A stretch of 64,000 nucleotides of DNA from Clostridium kluyveri DSM 555 (GTDB lineage Bacteria; Bacillota; Clostridia; Clostridiales; Clostridiaceae), in the NCBI RefSeq assembly GCF_000016505.1, contig NC_009706.1, forward strand, positions 1,860,001 through 1,924,000, in the 5' to 3' direction. Below are positions 45,811-55,520 of the stretch, piece after piece; within the stretch, counting starts at the first letter, position 1; every line of letters begins with the position of its first letter. Under the pieces are notes generated by a model. That model did no database searches. It had not been told where the DNA came from and saw only the letters and a list, made by a program, of their open reading frames with translations. The position numbers were made by a program, and so were the translations under genes.

Positions 45811-47643
45811 TCAATAACCAAGTGTTTTTATAATATCTTTAACTTTTACATCCGAATTAAATTCTGGATTATCTATATAAAGCATTATAACTGGATAATC
45901 AGCCCTTTCATACTTAAATATATTATCACTATCTTCACTGAAAACAGTTGGATTTCTCTTTTTATATACTTCTTTAGGAGCATCTATGAATATTTCTACA
46001 TAATTTTCCGCTCCAATTATATTTTTTGCATATTCTCTATCCTCTTTAAATCTGCTTACAGATGTAACTATGGTTATGGTGCCACTATCTGCAAATAAAT
46101 TAGCTACTTCTGCAATTCGTCTAGTCTGTTCATGGGCATCTTCTGAGTTAAATGTAAGATCAGAGCTGAGCCCAAACCTTAGATGTGAAGAATCAAGATA
46201 GTATACTTTTTTCCCTAAATCCACAAGTTTCTTCTCAAGTTTAACTGCTATTTCATTTTTTCCACATCCAGGAAGTCCTGTAATCCAGATAACTCTTCCT
46301 TTCTGGCCTAGTTTTAACTCTCTATCTTTTCTTGATACAAGTCTTTTTCTTATAGATATATTTTTACTTTTTACCTCTTTTATTTCCCTTTTCAATGAAT
46401 CTTCTATATTTGAAATAATTCCTCCACCACTTATATCGTAGTCATCTACTATAACAAATCTTCCTGTAGATTGAAATTGACTGAACTCATCAAAACATAT
46501 AGGTTCTTCAGTTTTTATAGTAACTTCTGCTACATCATTTTTCTTTAGAAAATTTAAATTTTCACTGCTGTTTAATGTAGCTGCATCAATTATTTTATTT
46601 ACAGATATTATATTAAATTTTACCTCCTGAGTTTCAATTTTAAGTTTATAGGTCTTATCCTTTACCAATTTATTATTTCCAAGCCAGAATACATTGGCAT
46701 TGAATACATTTCCTACGGTAATTGGAGAACCTCTGTGACATATAACTTCTCCTCTTTTATTGTAGAATTCATCTTCTAGAGTAATACCTACAGACATGCC
46801 TGCAGCTGCCACATCTGACTTATCTTTTTCCTGCCATGCCTCAATAGACTTTACTCTTGTACTTTTCCCTGAAGGATAAATTATAATTTCATCCCCTTTT
46901 TTCAAAGTACCAGACTGAATTCTGCCTGCTATAATTCTTCTATTGTCAAATTTATATACATCCTGAATGGGAAATCTTAGATCTTTTTCTTCAATTCCCT
47001 TATCTTTTTCTATATTATCCATACTCTCTAAAACAGTTTGGCCATTATACCAGGACATTTTATCCGATTTTTTCGCTATATTCTCACCCTTTGAAGCAGA
47101 AATAGGTATATACTTTTCTGGATAGATATTTATATTATTTAAAAATTCATTGAATTCCCCTTGAACCTCATTAAATCTCTTTTCCGAATAATCCACAAGA
47201 TCCATTTTATTTATAGCTACAAATACCTTTTTAATGCCGATAAGTGAAAGTATATACCCATGTCTTTTTGACTGCTCCATAACACCTTCTTTGGCATCTA
47301 CAACTAAAATAGCTGCCTCTGCACTGGCAGCTCCTGATATCATATTCTTTAAGAATTCTTTATGTCCCGGTGCATCTATAATTACATAATCCCTTTTTTG
47401 TGTAAAAAACTGAAGCATAGTTATATCTATGGTTATACCCTGCTTTTGTTCTTCTTCAAAGGCATCTAGCAAATATGCATACTCGAATTTTTTCCCATTA
47501 TCTTCAGATATTTTCTTTACTTTTTCAATTTCGCCTTCAGGCAGTGAATTAGTATCATAGAGTAATCTGCCTATTAAAGTTGATTTACCATGATCTACAT
47601 GTCCAACCACTACTATATTTAAATTTTCTCTGTCTCTTGCCAT
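45811..47643 (-). CDS. cysN: Sulfate adenylyltransferase GTPase subunit CysN with degenerate APS-kinase tail
   Basis: 610 residues. Residues ~1-440 are the EF-Tu-like GTPase of ATP sulfurylase ([41 protein letters not shown]). Residues ~445-610 align with APS kinase, but key sites are lost: the P-loop reads [11 protein letters not shown] with Asn in place of the Ser/Thr magnesium ligand. The DGDNVRHGL loop reads DSSHLRFGL, and the APS-binding FISP loop reads SVSRF. A separate intact cysC lies 3 kb upstream. The fusion tail is therefore probably a remnant or structural. It is the last gene of the sulfate operon, 79 bases after cysD. Confidence 0.92.
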   Translation of the reverse strand: MARDRENLNIVVVGHVDHGKSTLIGRLLYDTNSLPEGEIEKVKKISEDNGKKFEYAYLLDAFEEEQKQGITIDITMLQFFTQKRDYVIIDAPGHKEFLKNMISGAASAEAAILVVDAKEGVMEQSKRHGYILSLIGIKKVFVAINKMDLVDYSEKRFNEVQGEFNEFLNNINIYPEKYIPISASKGENIAKKSDKMSWYNGQTVLESMDNIEKDKGIEEKDLRFPIQDVYKFDNRRIIAGRIQSGTLKKGDEIIIYPSGKSTRVKSIEAWQEKDKSDVAAAGMSVGITLEDEFYNKRGEVICHRGSPITVGNVFNANVFWLGNNKLVKDKTYKLKIETQEVKFNIISVNKIIDAATLNSSENLNFLKKNDVAEVTIKTEEPICFDEFSQFQSTGRFVIVDDYDISGGGIISNIEDSLKREIKEVKSKNISIRKRLVSRKDRELKLGQKGRVIWITGLPGCGKNEIAVKLEKKLVDLGKKVYYLDSSHLRFGLSSDLTFNSEDAHEQTRRIAEVANLFADSGTITIVTSVSRFKEDREYAKNIIGAENYVEIFIDAPKEVYKKRNPTVFSEDSDNIFKYERADYPVIMLYIDNPEFNSDVKVKDIIKTLGY

Positions 47644-47722
47644 TTAAATACCTCCTAATTTATTAAAGCCGCACAAATTACACATTCTGAATCGTGAACC
47701 ATCAATTGTGCATCGTGAATTA

Positions 47723-48523
47723 TTACATATATCCTTCTTTCCTCAATTTTTCAAGAGCATGGGCATCTGCCTTATCCTGTGCCCTTCCGGATCTTTCTGT
47801 TTCATTAGTATTTTTAAGCTCTTCTATTATTTCATCTAAACTTGACGCATTGGAATCAATAGGATTTGTACAAGGTGCACATCCAAGGCTTCTATATCTT
47901 TTACCATTCTTTGCAAAATAGAGATCCACCACTGGAATATTCTCTCTCTTCACATATTCCCATATATCCAATTCAGTCCAGTTTATAATAGGATGTACTC
48001 TTATATGGTTACCCTTTTTAAAATCAGTTTTAAACTGATCCCAGAGTTCAGGAGGTTGATCCGTGTAATCCCACTTGGATTGTGCATTTCTCTCACTAAA
48101 TACTCTTTCTTTGGAGCGGGAACCTTCTTCATCTCTTCTAATTCCTACAATAAGCCCTTCAAATTTATGTTTATCTATTACCTGTTGAAGTCCATCTGTC
48201 TTTAGTGCCCTGCAGCAAACAAGTCTTCCCTTTTCCGGTCCCATACCTTCTTCTAAGGCTTTGGTATTTGTGTGTACTATTAAATTCAAATTATATTCTT
48301 TTGCCACCCTATCTCTGAATTCTATCATCTCTGGAATTTTTAGTGTGGTATCCACATGTATAAGGGGAAATGGACAATTCCCGAAAAATGCTTTTTGAGC
48401 CAGCCAGAGCATCACTGTGGAATCCTTGCCTATAGACCATAGCATTCCAAGCTTCCCAAGTTTTTTATAAGCCTCTCTAAAAATATAGATACTTTCTGCT
48501 TCCAATCTATCTAAATGATTCAT
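47723..48523 (-). CDS. cysD: Sulfate adenylyltransferase small subunit
   Basis: 266 residues, somewhat shorter than the ~300 of E. coli. PP-loop ATP pyrophosphatase that forms APS from sulfate and ATP with CysN: the PP-loop is [18 protein letters not shown] (~31-48), with [16 protein letters not shown] and [18 protein letters not shown] further on. The C-terminal [20 protein letters not shown]-type region is present ([16 protein letters not shown]). It starts 15 bases after aprB on the same transcript. AGAGGG ribosome site. Confidence 0.95.
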   Translation of the reverse strand: MNHLDRLEAESIYIFREAYKKLGKLGMLWSIGKDSTVMLWLAQKAFFGNCPFPLIHVDTTLKIPEMIEFRDRVAKEYNLNLIVHTNTKALEEGMGPEKGRLVCCRALKTDGLQQVIDKHKFEGLIVGIRRDEEGSRSKERVFSERNAQSKWDYTDQPPELWDQFKTDFKKGNHIRVHPIINWTELDIWEYVKRENIPVVDLYFAKNGKRYRSLGCAPCTNPIDSNASSLDEIIEELKNTNETERSGRAQDKADAHALEKLRKEGYM

Positions 48524-48538
48524 TTTATTTCCCTCTTT

Positions 48539-48856
48539 CTAATATCTATTTGACTCTTTTCTATTGGTCATTATTGTAATTCCAACATTATTATCATCAT
48601 TTATTAAATGCCATTTTAATTCATCTCCATTTTTATTAACATACAAATAGGAACCATTACCGCCTATGTCTGCTCCTAAATAATACTTAATTGAACCATT
48701 TGCACATTCTTTTACACAAGCCGTACATCCCCAGCAGTCACTTTCATATTTTAAATATGCTTTCCCATGATCATCTGCATATATAAGATTTCCAGGACAT
48801 ACATTTTTACATTTAAGGCATCCAATACAACTTTCCCTATCAATTTTTATGCTCAT
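48539..48856 (-). CDS. aprB: Adenylylsulfate reductase beta subunit (ferredoxin-type)
   Basis: 105 residues with two 4Fe-4S motifs: CIGCLKCKNVCPGN (~10-23) and CWGCTACVKECANG (~42-55). It is shorter than the ~150-residue AprB of dissimilatory sulfate reducers; the long C-terminal tail is lacking. The gene overlaps aprA by 17 bases. It would pass electrons to the FAD of AprA for reduction of APS to sulfite. Identification rests on the 2x4Fe-4S sequence and on lying between an AprA-like flavoprotein and ATP sulfurylase. Confidence 0.85.
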   Translation of the reverse strand: MSIKIDRESCIGCLKCKNVCPGNLIYADDHGKAYLKYESDCWGCTACVKECANGSIKYYLGADIGGNGSYLYVNKNGDELKWHLINDDNNVGITIMTNRKESNRY

Positions 48857-50531
48857 ATATTTTATCCCTTTCTACTATATTTCTAAATATAATATGCACC
48901 TTTCCTTTCTTATACACGGAATTAACATATTTTTCCCAATTTTCGTCATCTCTAAGAGGAAAATTGTTATTTTGCTGATAACATTTCCACCTTGTTTCAC
49001 GTCTTGCCTTTAAATGGGCTATAATAACCTTGCATATATACAACCTGTCAATTAATTCATATATAAATAATAGCTCATGGAAATTTCCGGCTTTTAGTCC
49101 TCTGCTCATCTCAAGCAGCTCCTCTATCCTGTTTTCAGCCCTACATAATTTTTCTATATTATAGCTATAATTTTGCGATATGCCTCCCGCATATTCATCC
49201 ATAGTTTTCTGCATAGCTTCTTCCAACTCATAAACACCATAAAAATTTTGTTTGTTTTCAAAGAATCTATTTACTTCACTAAGTTTATTCTCTATAATTC
49301 CTTTATCTATATACTCAATATTTACGTTTTTAATATAATTAAGCACTGAATCTGCTGCAATCTCACCTTCTGCAAAACACCCTGTTGCATATTTTTTGGG
49401 ACTTCCTCCACTTACATCACCTGCACAATAGAGTCCTGTCAAAGTTGTAGCTCTTTTTGTATCCACCCAGTATCCACTAGCACCATGACCTCCCACCAAA
49501 TATGGTTCAGTTCCCTCGATTTCCACATCTTCCACTTGTGGAATTCCATCTTTACTTATCCATTTTAGTGCCTGGGACGGTGCCATATTCAGATAAGCTT
49601 TTATCAAGTCATCTTTCTGAACCTTGGTAATATGATTAATCTTTAAAAAACATGGCCCATTACCTTTTTTGTTTTCCATTACAGTAGCATAAAGTCTATT
49701 TATAGTTGTAGGTTTCCCGTAATTTCTCACATATTCTTCGCCTTTGCCATTCACCTGATAAGCTCCTATTCCCTGAGCTATAGTTCCTGTAGGCGCTATA
49801 GTATCTTTGCACCTCAATGCAACAAATCGCATCTCAAAAGTTGTCATTTCAGCCCCTGCTCTTATTCCCATTGCGTATCCAGCTCCAGTATTGAAAGGTG
49901 AATACCACATCTTATGTTTTGAAAATCCAGAATTATTAGGTTTATATATGCCTGATGCCCCTCCTGTTGCACATATTACTGCTTTTGCATGTATTACATA
50001 GAATTCTTTGTGGTGAATGGAAAATCCATAGGCGCCTATAATTTTTTGCTCTTTCTGTATATAATCTATAATATTTACTCCATTCAACACATGTATGCTG
50101 TTTTGATTTTCCACTGCATTTGAAAGTATGGGTTTAATATTTTCTCCATTTATTTTTATACTTCTCCTGCCTCTCTTTACATATTCTCCTTTTGAATCCT
50201 TTAAAATAGGAAGTCCCATATTCTCCATCTCACGGGTCACACTATTGAGTTTTTTTGCTATGGTATATACCAAATCCTCTCTTATGACTCCATTAAATTC
50301 TTCTCTCACATAATCTACAAAAGACTCAGGGGTCTCACCTTCATTTATATAGGCATTTAAAGCATTAATCCCACCTGCAAGGCATCCACTTCTTTTTATA
50401 TTAGCCTTCTCCACAATAAGGACACTTGTTTCTGGGGACTTTTTAGCTATTCTAAACGCTGCAAAACAGCCTGACGTACCTCCACCTATTATTAATACAT
50501 CAGTATGCAGTTCTTTAACCACGAATTCCAT
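48840..50531 (-). CDS. aprA: Adenylylsulfate reductase alpha subunit (flavoprotein)
   Basis: 563 residues. Succinate dehydrogenase/fumarate reductase-fold flavoprotein: FAD-binding VLIIGGGTSGCFAAFRI (~10-26), GCLAGGINALNAYI, ICATGGASGIYKPN and the C-terminal GGHGASGYWVDTKRATTLTGLYCAGDVSGG (within ~340-370), which is close to AprA rather than to fumarate reductases. It is ~60-90 residues shorter than dissimilatory AprA. It sits between cysC and aprB in a sulfate-uptake operon, so it is used for assimilation. No qmo genes are near; the electron donor is unknown. Confidence 0.85.
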   Translation of the reverse strand: MEFVVKELHTDVLIIGGGTSGCFAAFRIAKKSPETSVLIVEKANIKRSGCLAGGINALNAYINEGETPESFVDYVREEFNGVIREDLVYTIAKKLNSVTREMENMGLPILKDSKGEYVKRGRRSIKINGENIKPILSNAVENQNSIHVLNGVNIIDYIQKEQKIIGAYGFSIHHKEFYVIHAKAVICATGGASGIYKPNNSGFSKHKMWYSPFNTGAGYAMGIRAGAEMTTFEMRFVALRCKDTIAPTGTIAQGIGAYQVNGKGEEYVRNYGKPTTINRLYATVMENKKGNGPCFLKINHITKVQKDDLIKAYLNMAPSQALKWISKDGIPQVEDVEIEGTEPYLVGGHGASGYWVDTKRATTLTGLYCAGDVSGGSPKKYATGCFAEGEIAADSVLNYIKNVNIEYIDKGIIENKLSEVNRFFENKQNFYGVYELEEAMQKTMDEYAGGISQNYSYNIEKLCRAENRIEELLEMSRGLKAGNFHELLFIYELIDRLYICKVIIAHLKARRETRWKCYQQNNNFPLRDDENWEKYVNSVYKKGKVHIIFRNIVERDKIYEHKN

Positions 50532-50535
50532 TTAA

Positions 50536-51135
50536 TCACTCCTGTACCTTACAAGACAAAAAGTCCAATATTTTATTTACACATTGCTGAACAGTATCCA
50601 AATTGGTAGATACAACAATTTCAGGATTATCAGGTACCTCATAGGGAGAATCCACACCTGTAAAATCCTTTATTTCACCATTTCTAGCCTTTTTGTATAT
50701 TCCCTTTGGATCTCTGCTTTCGCAAACTTCAAGAGGACAATCAACATATACCTCTACAAAATCTTTCCCAAGTAATTTCCTGACCTTGTCTCTATCATCT
50801 TTAAATGGAGATATAAAAGTTGAAATTGTAATAATCCCAGAATCTACAAACAGTTTACATACCTCTGCTGTCCTTCTTATATTTTCAATTCTGTCTTCTT
50901 TGGTAAATCCAAGATTGGAATTTAAACCATGCCTTACATTATCACCATCCAAAAGATAAGTGAGCCTTCCCATATTATATAATCTCATTTCAAGTTCAGA
51001 AGCTATGGTAGATTTTCCAGATCCCGAAAGACCAGTAAACCATATAAGAATTCCATTTTGTCCAAGCAATTTTTCTCTCATCTCTCTATCTACCAATGCT
51101 CTGTGCCATGATATGTTAGTTGATTTCACATTCAA
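50536..51135 (-). CDS. cysC: Adenylylsulfate kinase
   Basis: 199 residues from a TTG at 51135, chosen because GGAGGG lies 7 bases upstream; the frame is open to an ATG at 51171 without a ribosome site. Motifs are intact: P-loop GLSGSGKSTIA, DGDNVRHGLN (APS/ATP region), RRTAEVCKLF and the FISPF loop, plus the lid KARNGEIKDFTGVDSPYE. It phosphorylates APS to PAPS. This is odd next to an APS reductase because PAPS is not needed for that route, and no PAPS reductase is in the window. Confidence 0.93.
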   Translation of the reverse strand: MNVKSTNISWHRALVDREMREKLLGQNGILIWFTGLSGSGKSTIASELEMRLYNMGRLTYLLDGDNVRHGLNSNLGFTKEDRIENIRRTAEVCKLFVDSGIITISTFISPFKDDRDKVRKLLGKDFVEVYVDCPLEVCESRDPKGIYKKARNGEIKDFTGVDSPYEVPDNPEIVVSTNLDTVQQCVNKILDFLSCKVQE

Positions 51136-51231
51136 TAAAAATCCCTCCATTATTCTCAAACTTTTCACCATTTATGAACTAAAGCATCTTTATAGTTTAT
51201 CTGCTTATACCCCCGCCATGTAAAAAGTACT

Positions 51232-52290
51232 TTATATATATGCAGATGTAATATCAGATTTCAAATTGTTTTCAATAATTTCTACTTTATTATCATTAAA
51301 TAAATATAATCTGTGCACAAGAACAGTTACTTCTTCGCCTAAATTGAGATTGTCCTTTTCCAGCGAATAAACTCCTGAAATTTCAGTATTTCCTATTTTG
51401 ACAGTTACTACCCAGTTGGAACCTGCAAAAGAAATATCTGTAATAGTGCCTTTGTCACAGGCAAGCTCAGATTGTATTTCGCCCTTTCTTCCAATTTCAA
51501 CAAATTCAGGTCTTATAATAGCTTTTGCTCCCGATGGAAGCCGCTTAAATGCTTTAAATTCACTAAAATCCTTAATAATAGTTGATTCGCCGACAAATGT
51601 TGCTACAAAAGCAGTTTGGGGATTTTTATATATTTCAACCGCACTGCCTATTTGCTCAATACTTCCCAAATTAGTTATTATAATTTCATCTGCCACTTCC
51701 ACCGCTTCTTCTTGATCATGGGTTACAAATACACTAGTTATTCCCAATTTGTGTATCATCTGTTTGAGCCAGGTTCTAAGTTCTTTTCTTACTTTTGCAT
51801 CAATAGCAGCAAAAGGTTCATCAAGAAGGAGCAACTGCGGTTTTGGAGCAATGGCCCTTGCAAAAGCAACTCTTTGTTTCTGACCTCCTGACAATTGACT
51901 TGGATATCTTTTTTCCAAACCTTTAAGCCCAATAAGTTCTATCAATTCTGTAACTCTTTCTTTTATATATTTCTTATCTTCCTTCTTAATAGAAAGTCCA
52001 AATGCTATATTTTGATATACCGTCATATTTCTAAAAAGAGCATAATTTTGAAAAACAAACCCTATTCCCCTTTTTCCTGGAGATATATCATTGACTAACT
52101 TTCCATCAATATAAATTTCTCCGCTATCAGCAGTCTCAAGTCCTGCAATTATACGAAGTATTGTAGTCTTTCCGCTTCCACTTGGTCCAAGCAGTCCTAT
52201 CAACTTTCCTCGTTCTATCCCAAAGGATATATTCTTTGATGCTTCATAACTTCCAAAATTTTTATTAAGGTTTCTGACTTCAACATACAT
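51232..52290 (-). CDS. cysA: Sulfate/thiosulfate ABC transporter ATP-binding protein
   Basis: 352 residues. Walker A GPSGSGKTT (~34-42), Q-loop FVFQNYALFRNM, signature QLSGGQKQRVAFARAI, Walker B LLLDEPFAAID and switch His in VTHDQEEA. A TOBE-type C-terminal domain follows (~240-345). It powers sulfate import through CysT/CysW. It begins one base after cysW stops, indicating tight coupling. Confidence 0.95.
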   Translation of the reverse strand: MYVEVRNLNKNFGSYEASKNISFGIERGKLIGLLGPSGSGKTTILRIIAGLETADSGEIYIDGKLVNDISPGKRGIGFVFQNYALFRNMTVYQNIAFGLSIKKEDKKYIKERVTELIELIGLKGLEKRYPSQLSGGQKQRVAFARAIAPKPQLLLLDEPFAAIDAKVRKELRTWLKQMIHKLGITSVFVTHDQEEAVEVADEIIITNLGSIEQIGSAVEIYKNPQTAFVATFVGESTIIKDFSEFKAFKRLPSGAKAIIRPEFVEIGRKGEIQSELACDKGTITDISFAGSNWVVTVKIGNTEISGVYSLEKDNLNLGEEVTVLVHRLYLFNDNKVEIIENNLKSDITSAYI

Positions 52291-52291
52291 A

Positions 52292-53119
52292 TTATTTCAC
52301 CTCTTTTTTCACTTTCCACTCAATAATATTCCTCAAAATTAAAATCACAATAGCTATAAATACTAAAATTGATGATACTGCAAAAGATGCAGAAAATTGA
52401 TATTCATTATATAATATTTCTACATGCAGTGGCAAAGTGTTAGTTTCTCCTCTTATATGTCCGGAAACCACAGAAACAGCTCCAAATTCACCTATAGCAC
52501 GGGCACTGCACAATACTATTCCATACAGAAGTCCCCACTTTATATTGGGCAGTGTTATTTTTGTGAATATTGTCCACAAATTTGCCCCCATGGAAGCTGC
52601 CGCTTCTTCCTCATCAGTTCCCTGTGTAATCATTAGAGGTATTATTTCCCTGGCCACAAAAGGAAAAGTTACAAATATCGTAGCCAGTACTATACCAGGT
52701 AGTGCGAAAACTATTTTTATATCATGTTGAAATAGAAAATTATAAAATAAACCGCCTCTTCCAAAAGTCAGTACATATATCAATCCAGCTATAACCGGCG
52801 AAATAGCAAATGGAAGATCTATAAGCGTAATTAAGAAATTTCTACCTCGAAATTTAAATTTTGTTGCAGTAAATGCCATTATTGTCCCGAATATAGTATT
52901 TAAAATAACCGCCAGGCCGGAAGCTATTAAAGTAAGTTTCACAGCCGAAATAGTATTTTCCTCTGTAATAGCCATCATATATGCATCTTTACCTTTTTTA
53001 AAGGCTTCTATAAATATAAGTATCAGCGGCATCCCCAGCATTATAAATAAAAATATTATAGTTGCTGCTATGAGTAAATACTTAATTACACTAGATTTAG
53101 TATAGTATCCTTTTTCCAA
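52292..53119 (-). CDS. cysW: Sulfate ABC transporter permease CysW
   Basis: 275 residues from a TTG at 53119. The frame is open to an ATG at 53155 that would overlap cysT by 25 bases. AGGGG directly after the cysT stop lies 8 bases before this TTG, which fits better. Six membrane helices; the EAA loop is TDEEEAAASMGANLWTIFTKITLP (~175-198). GEFGAVSVVSG near the end is a CysW hallmark. It forms the channel with CysT. Confidence 0.93.
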   Translation of the reverse strand: MEKGYYTKSSVIKYLLIAATIIFLFIMLGMPLILIFIEAFKKGKDAYMMAITEENTISAVKLTLIASGLAVILNTIFGTIMAFTATKFKFRGRNFLITLIDLPFAISPVIAGLIYVLTFGRGGLFYNFLFQHDIKIVFALPGIVLATIFVTFPFVAREIIPLMITQGTDEEEAAASMGANLWTIFTKITLPNIKWGLLYGIVLCSARAIGEFGAVSVVSGHIRGETNTLPLHVEILYNEYQFSASFAVSSILVFIAIVILILRNIIEWKVKKEVK

Positions 53120-53130
53120 TTTTCTCACCC

Positions 53131-53949
53131 CTATGCATATTTGTTGGCTCTCCATTGAATTAAATTTATAATAAACAACATAAAAAATGAAAATACAAGC
53201 ATAACCAAAGCTATGGCTGTTGCTCCCGAATAATCAAACTGTTCAAGCTTGGTCATTATCAAAAGAGGAGCTATTTCAGTTTTCATAGGTTTATTTCCAG
53301 CTATAAATACCACAGATCCATATTCACCTATTCCTCTTGCAAAAGCAAGTGAAAATCCAGTTAAAAGAGGAGCAATGAGCTGTGGAAATATTACCTTGAA
53401 AAAAATCTGTATTCTAGATGCACCTAAAATAGAAGCTGCCTCCTCTATGCTAACATTTAAATCTTCTAAAACCGGCTGCACTGTACGTACAACAAAGGGG
53501 ATTCCTATGAATATCAATGCCACAGTAATTCCAAATGTGGAAAAGGATCCCTGTATGCCAAATTTAGCTAATACAGAGCCAATCCATCCATTTTTTGAAT
53601 AAAGTGTTGTAAGTGAAATACCTGCAACAGCTGTAGGAAGAGCAAAGGGCAAATCTATACATCCATCCAGAAATCTTTTAAAACGAAAATCATATCGTAC
53701 AAGTACCCAGGAAATAATCAATCCAAAAACAGCATTTATGCCGGCTGCTATAAATGCACATCCAAAACTTATCTTATATGATGCTATCACCCTTGGATTT
53801 GTTACAGTTCTTATGAAATCATCAAATCCCATTTTAGATGTTTGAATCAATATTGTACTGAGCGGAATTAAAACTATTAAACTCAAATATAAAATAGCCA
53901 ATCCCATAGATACATTAAAGCCCGGGATAACTCTTGTCTTTTTAACCAT
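53131..53949 (-). CDS. cysT: Sulfate ABC transporter permease CysT
   Basis: 272 residues, six membrane helices. The EAA loop is SIEEAASILGASRIQIFFKVIFPQ (~165-188); GEYGSVVFIAGNKPM is the family C-terminal block. AAGGAGG before ATG; 30 bases after sbp. Also called cysU. Confidence 0.94.
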   Translation of the reverse strand: MVKKTRVIPGFNVSMGLAILYLSLIVLIPLSTILIQTSKMGFDDFIRTVTNPRVIASYKISFGCAFIAAGINAVFGLIISWVLVRYDFRFKRFLDGCIDLPFALPTAVAGISLTTLYSKNGWIGSVLAKFGIQGSFSTFGITVALIFIGIPFVVRTVQPVLEDLNVSIEEAASILGASRIQIFFKVIFPQLIAPLLTGFSLAFARGIGEYGSVVFIAGNKPMKTEIAPLLIMTKLEQFDYSGATAIALVMLVFSFFMLFIINLIQWRANKYA

Positions 53950-53979
53950 TTTATACCTCCTTCCTGTATTGCTATAGTA

Positions 53980-55035
53980 TTACTGTTTAGGCTGATATAT
54001 CTGATCAAATGTTCCTCCATCTTCAAAATGAGTTTTTTGAGCCTTGGTCCATCCACCAAATAAATCATCTATTGTAAATAAGTTAATTTTTGGAAATTGG
54101 TTTTCATATTTCTTAGCAATTTCCTCATCTCTAGGACGATAGTAATTCTTCGCAGCTATTTCCTGTCCTTCCTTCGAATACAGGTATTTCAAATATTCTT
54201 CAGCCACTTTTCTAGTACCTTTTTTATCTACTACTTTATCTACCACAGCTACTGGTGGTTCTGCAAGTATGCTCATAGAAGGCACAACTATATCAAACTT
54301 ATCTTTTCCCAATTCTTTTACAGATAGGAAAGCTTCATTTTCCCAAGCTATAAGAACATCTCCAACTCCTCTTTCAACAAAAGTAGTTGTAGCACCTCTT
54401 GCACCTGAATCCAATACTGCCACATTTCCATATAACTTCTTCACAAATTCTTTTGCCTTATCCTGATCATTATTGTTTTGCTTTAAAGCATATCCCCATG
54501 CTGCAAGATAGTTCCACCTGGCACCACCGGATGTTTTGGGATTTGGCGTTACTATGGAAATTCCTTCATTTACAAGGTCATCCCAGTCTTTTATTTGTTT
54601 AGGATTGCCTTTTCTAACAAGAAATACTATAGTGGAGGTATAAGGAGAACTGTTATCTTCAAACTTCTTCTGCCATCCTTCATTAATTAGGCCCGCCTCT
54701 TGAATTGCATCTATATCGTAAGCCAATGCTAAAGTAGCAACATCTGCTTCCTGTCCTTCTATAATTGATCTTCCTTGTTTACCTGATCCACCATGAGATT
54801 GTTTTATTGTAACATCCTGTCCAGTCTTTTCTTTCCAATATTTAATAAAGGCTTTATTGTACTCCTGATATAATTCTCTTGTAGGATCATAAGAAACATT
54901 CAGAAGTTCAACTGATTTTTCACTTTTTGATGATCCCTCAGTATTAGTGGTACTTTGACTTCCGCATCCTGTAAAAGATGCCAGTATAAAAATACCAATC
55001 AATGAAATTAAAATGCTAAATTTAAATTTTTTCAC
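53980..55035 (-). CDS. sbp: Sulfate-binding lipoprotein (ABC transporter substrate-binding protein)
   Basis: 351 residues. An N-terminal signal with lipobox FILASFTGC (~16-24) anchors it to the outer face of the membrane. The mature part matches Sbp/Cys[18 protein letters not shown] (~44-60), [29 protein letters not shown] and ARGATTTF, which contain the sulfate-binding loop residues. It is the first gene of the long sulfate operon, behind an S-box. A GGGGGAT ribosome site precedes the ATG. Confidence 0.95.
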   Translation of the reverse strand: MKKFKFSILISLIGIFILASFTGCGSQSTTNTEGSSKSEKSVELLNVSYDPTRELYQEYNKAFIKYWKEKTGQDVTIKQSHGGSGKQGRSIIEGQEADVATLALAYDIDAIQEAGLINEGWQKKFEDNSSPYTSTIVFLVRKGNPKQIKDWDDLVNEGISIVTPNPKTSGGARWNYLAAWGYALKQNNNDQDKAKEFVKKLYGNVAVLDSGARGATTTFVERGVGDVLIAWENEAFLSVKELGKDKFDIVVPSMSILAEPPVAVVDKVVDKKGTRKVAEEYLKYLYSKEGQEIAAKNYYRPRDEEIAKKYENQFPKINLFTIDDLFGGWTKAQKTHFEDGGTFDQIYQPKQ

Positions 55036-55167
55036 AAAGAATCCCCCTTTAATTTAAAAAAGTTTTATTTTATCAAAATACTCATCAAAATCTAAGTATT
55101 TTAACTTAATACATAATTTATTCACAATTTTCTCGTTATTTTTTCAAGTCAAAATAATTTTGTCAGC

Positions 55168-55200
55168 ATATACTTTTTGCTGTTTTGGTAAAAAGTATAT
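55168..55200. promoter_or_regulatory. Inverted repeat containing an element shared with the Hcy operon leader
   Basis: Two perfect 11-base arms (ATATACTTTTT / AAAAAGTATAT) flank an 11-base centre. On the minus strand it includes CTTTTTACCAAAAC (55195-55182), which recurs exactly at 56976-56989. Both copies lie between an S-box terminator and the first start codon of a sulfur operon. Confidence 0.5.
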
Positions 55201-55265
55201 AAGTCTTTGTTGTTTCATATTAAAATTTAATGCTAACTTAACCTCCTTTTTCTAGTCAGTCCAAA

Positions 55266-55300
55266 TAAAAAACTTCCTATGGAGAGAACCCATAAGAAGC
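55266..55300 (-). terminator. Expression-platform terminator of the SAM riboswitch before sbp
   Basis: A ~10-bp stem (CTTCTTATGG / CCATAGGAAG with one G-T pair on the minus strand), followed by TTTTTTATT. Confidence 0.88.
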
Positions 55301-55311
55301 TGTATCCTATT

Positions 55312-55422
55312 GTCTCTCATCTTTCAGGTTATATTACCTGCTGGAATTAGCACCATTGAATGTAAATACATTCAGGTTGCCGGGCATCATAGGGCCAGTC
55401 CCTCCACCTCTCTTGATAAGAA
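55312..55422 (-). ncRNA. SAM-I riboswitch (S-box) upstream of the sulfate operon
   Basis: Minus strand: TTCTTATCAAGAGAGGTGGAGG, GACTGGCCCTATGATGCCCG, GCAAC, AATGGTGCTAATTCCAGCAG, GATGAGAG. The consensus is complete. A terminator follows, so SAM turns the sulfate operon off. Confidence 0.97.
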
Positions 55423-55451
55423 GTTATTTAATTCATTTTTAATTTACGTAC

Positions 55452-55480
55452 ATAATATAACTTTTAAAATGCTTTGTCAA
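55452..55480 (-). promoter_or_regulatory. Promoter of the sulfate operon
   Basis: On the minus strand TTGACA (55480-55475), a 17-base spacer, then TATTAT (55457-55452), about 30 bases before the S-box. Confidence 0.75.
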
Positions 55481-55520
55481 CATAAAATTTTATTTATTAT
55501 AATTTATCTTTTTATTTTTA

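Noticed and set aside
47644-47722. Promoter or riboswitch between cysD and cysN
   Set aside because: A short gap with loosely repeated ATCGTGAA words only; no promoter or known RNA motif.
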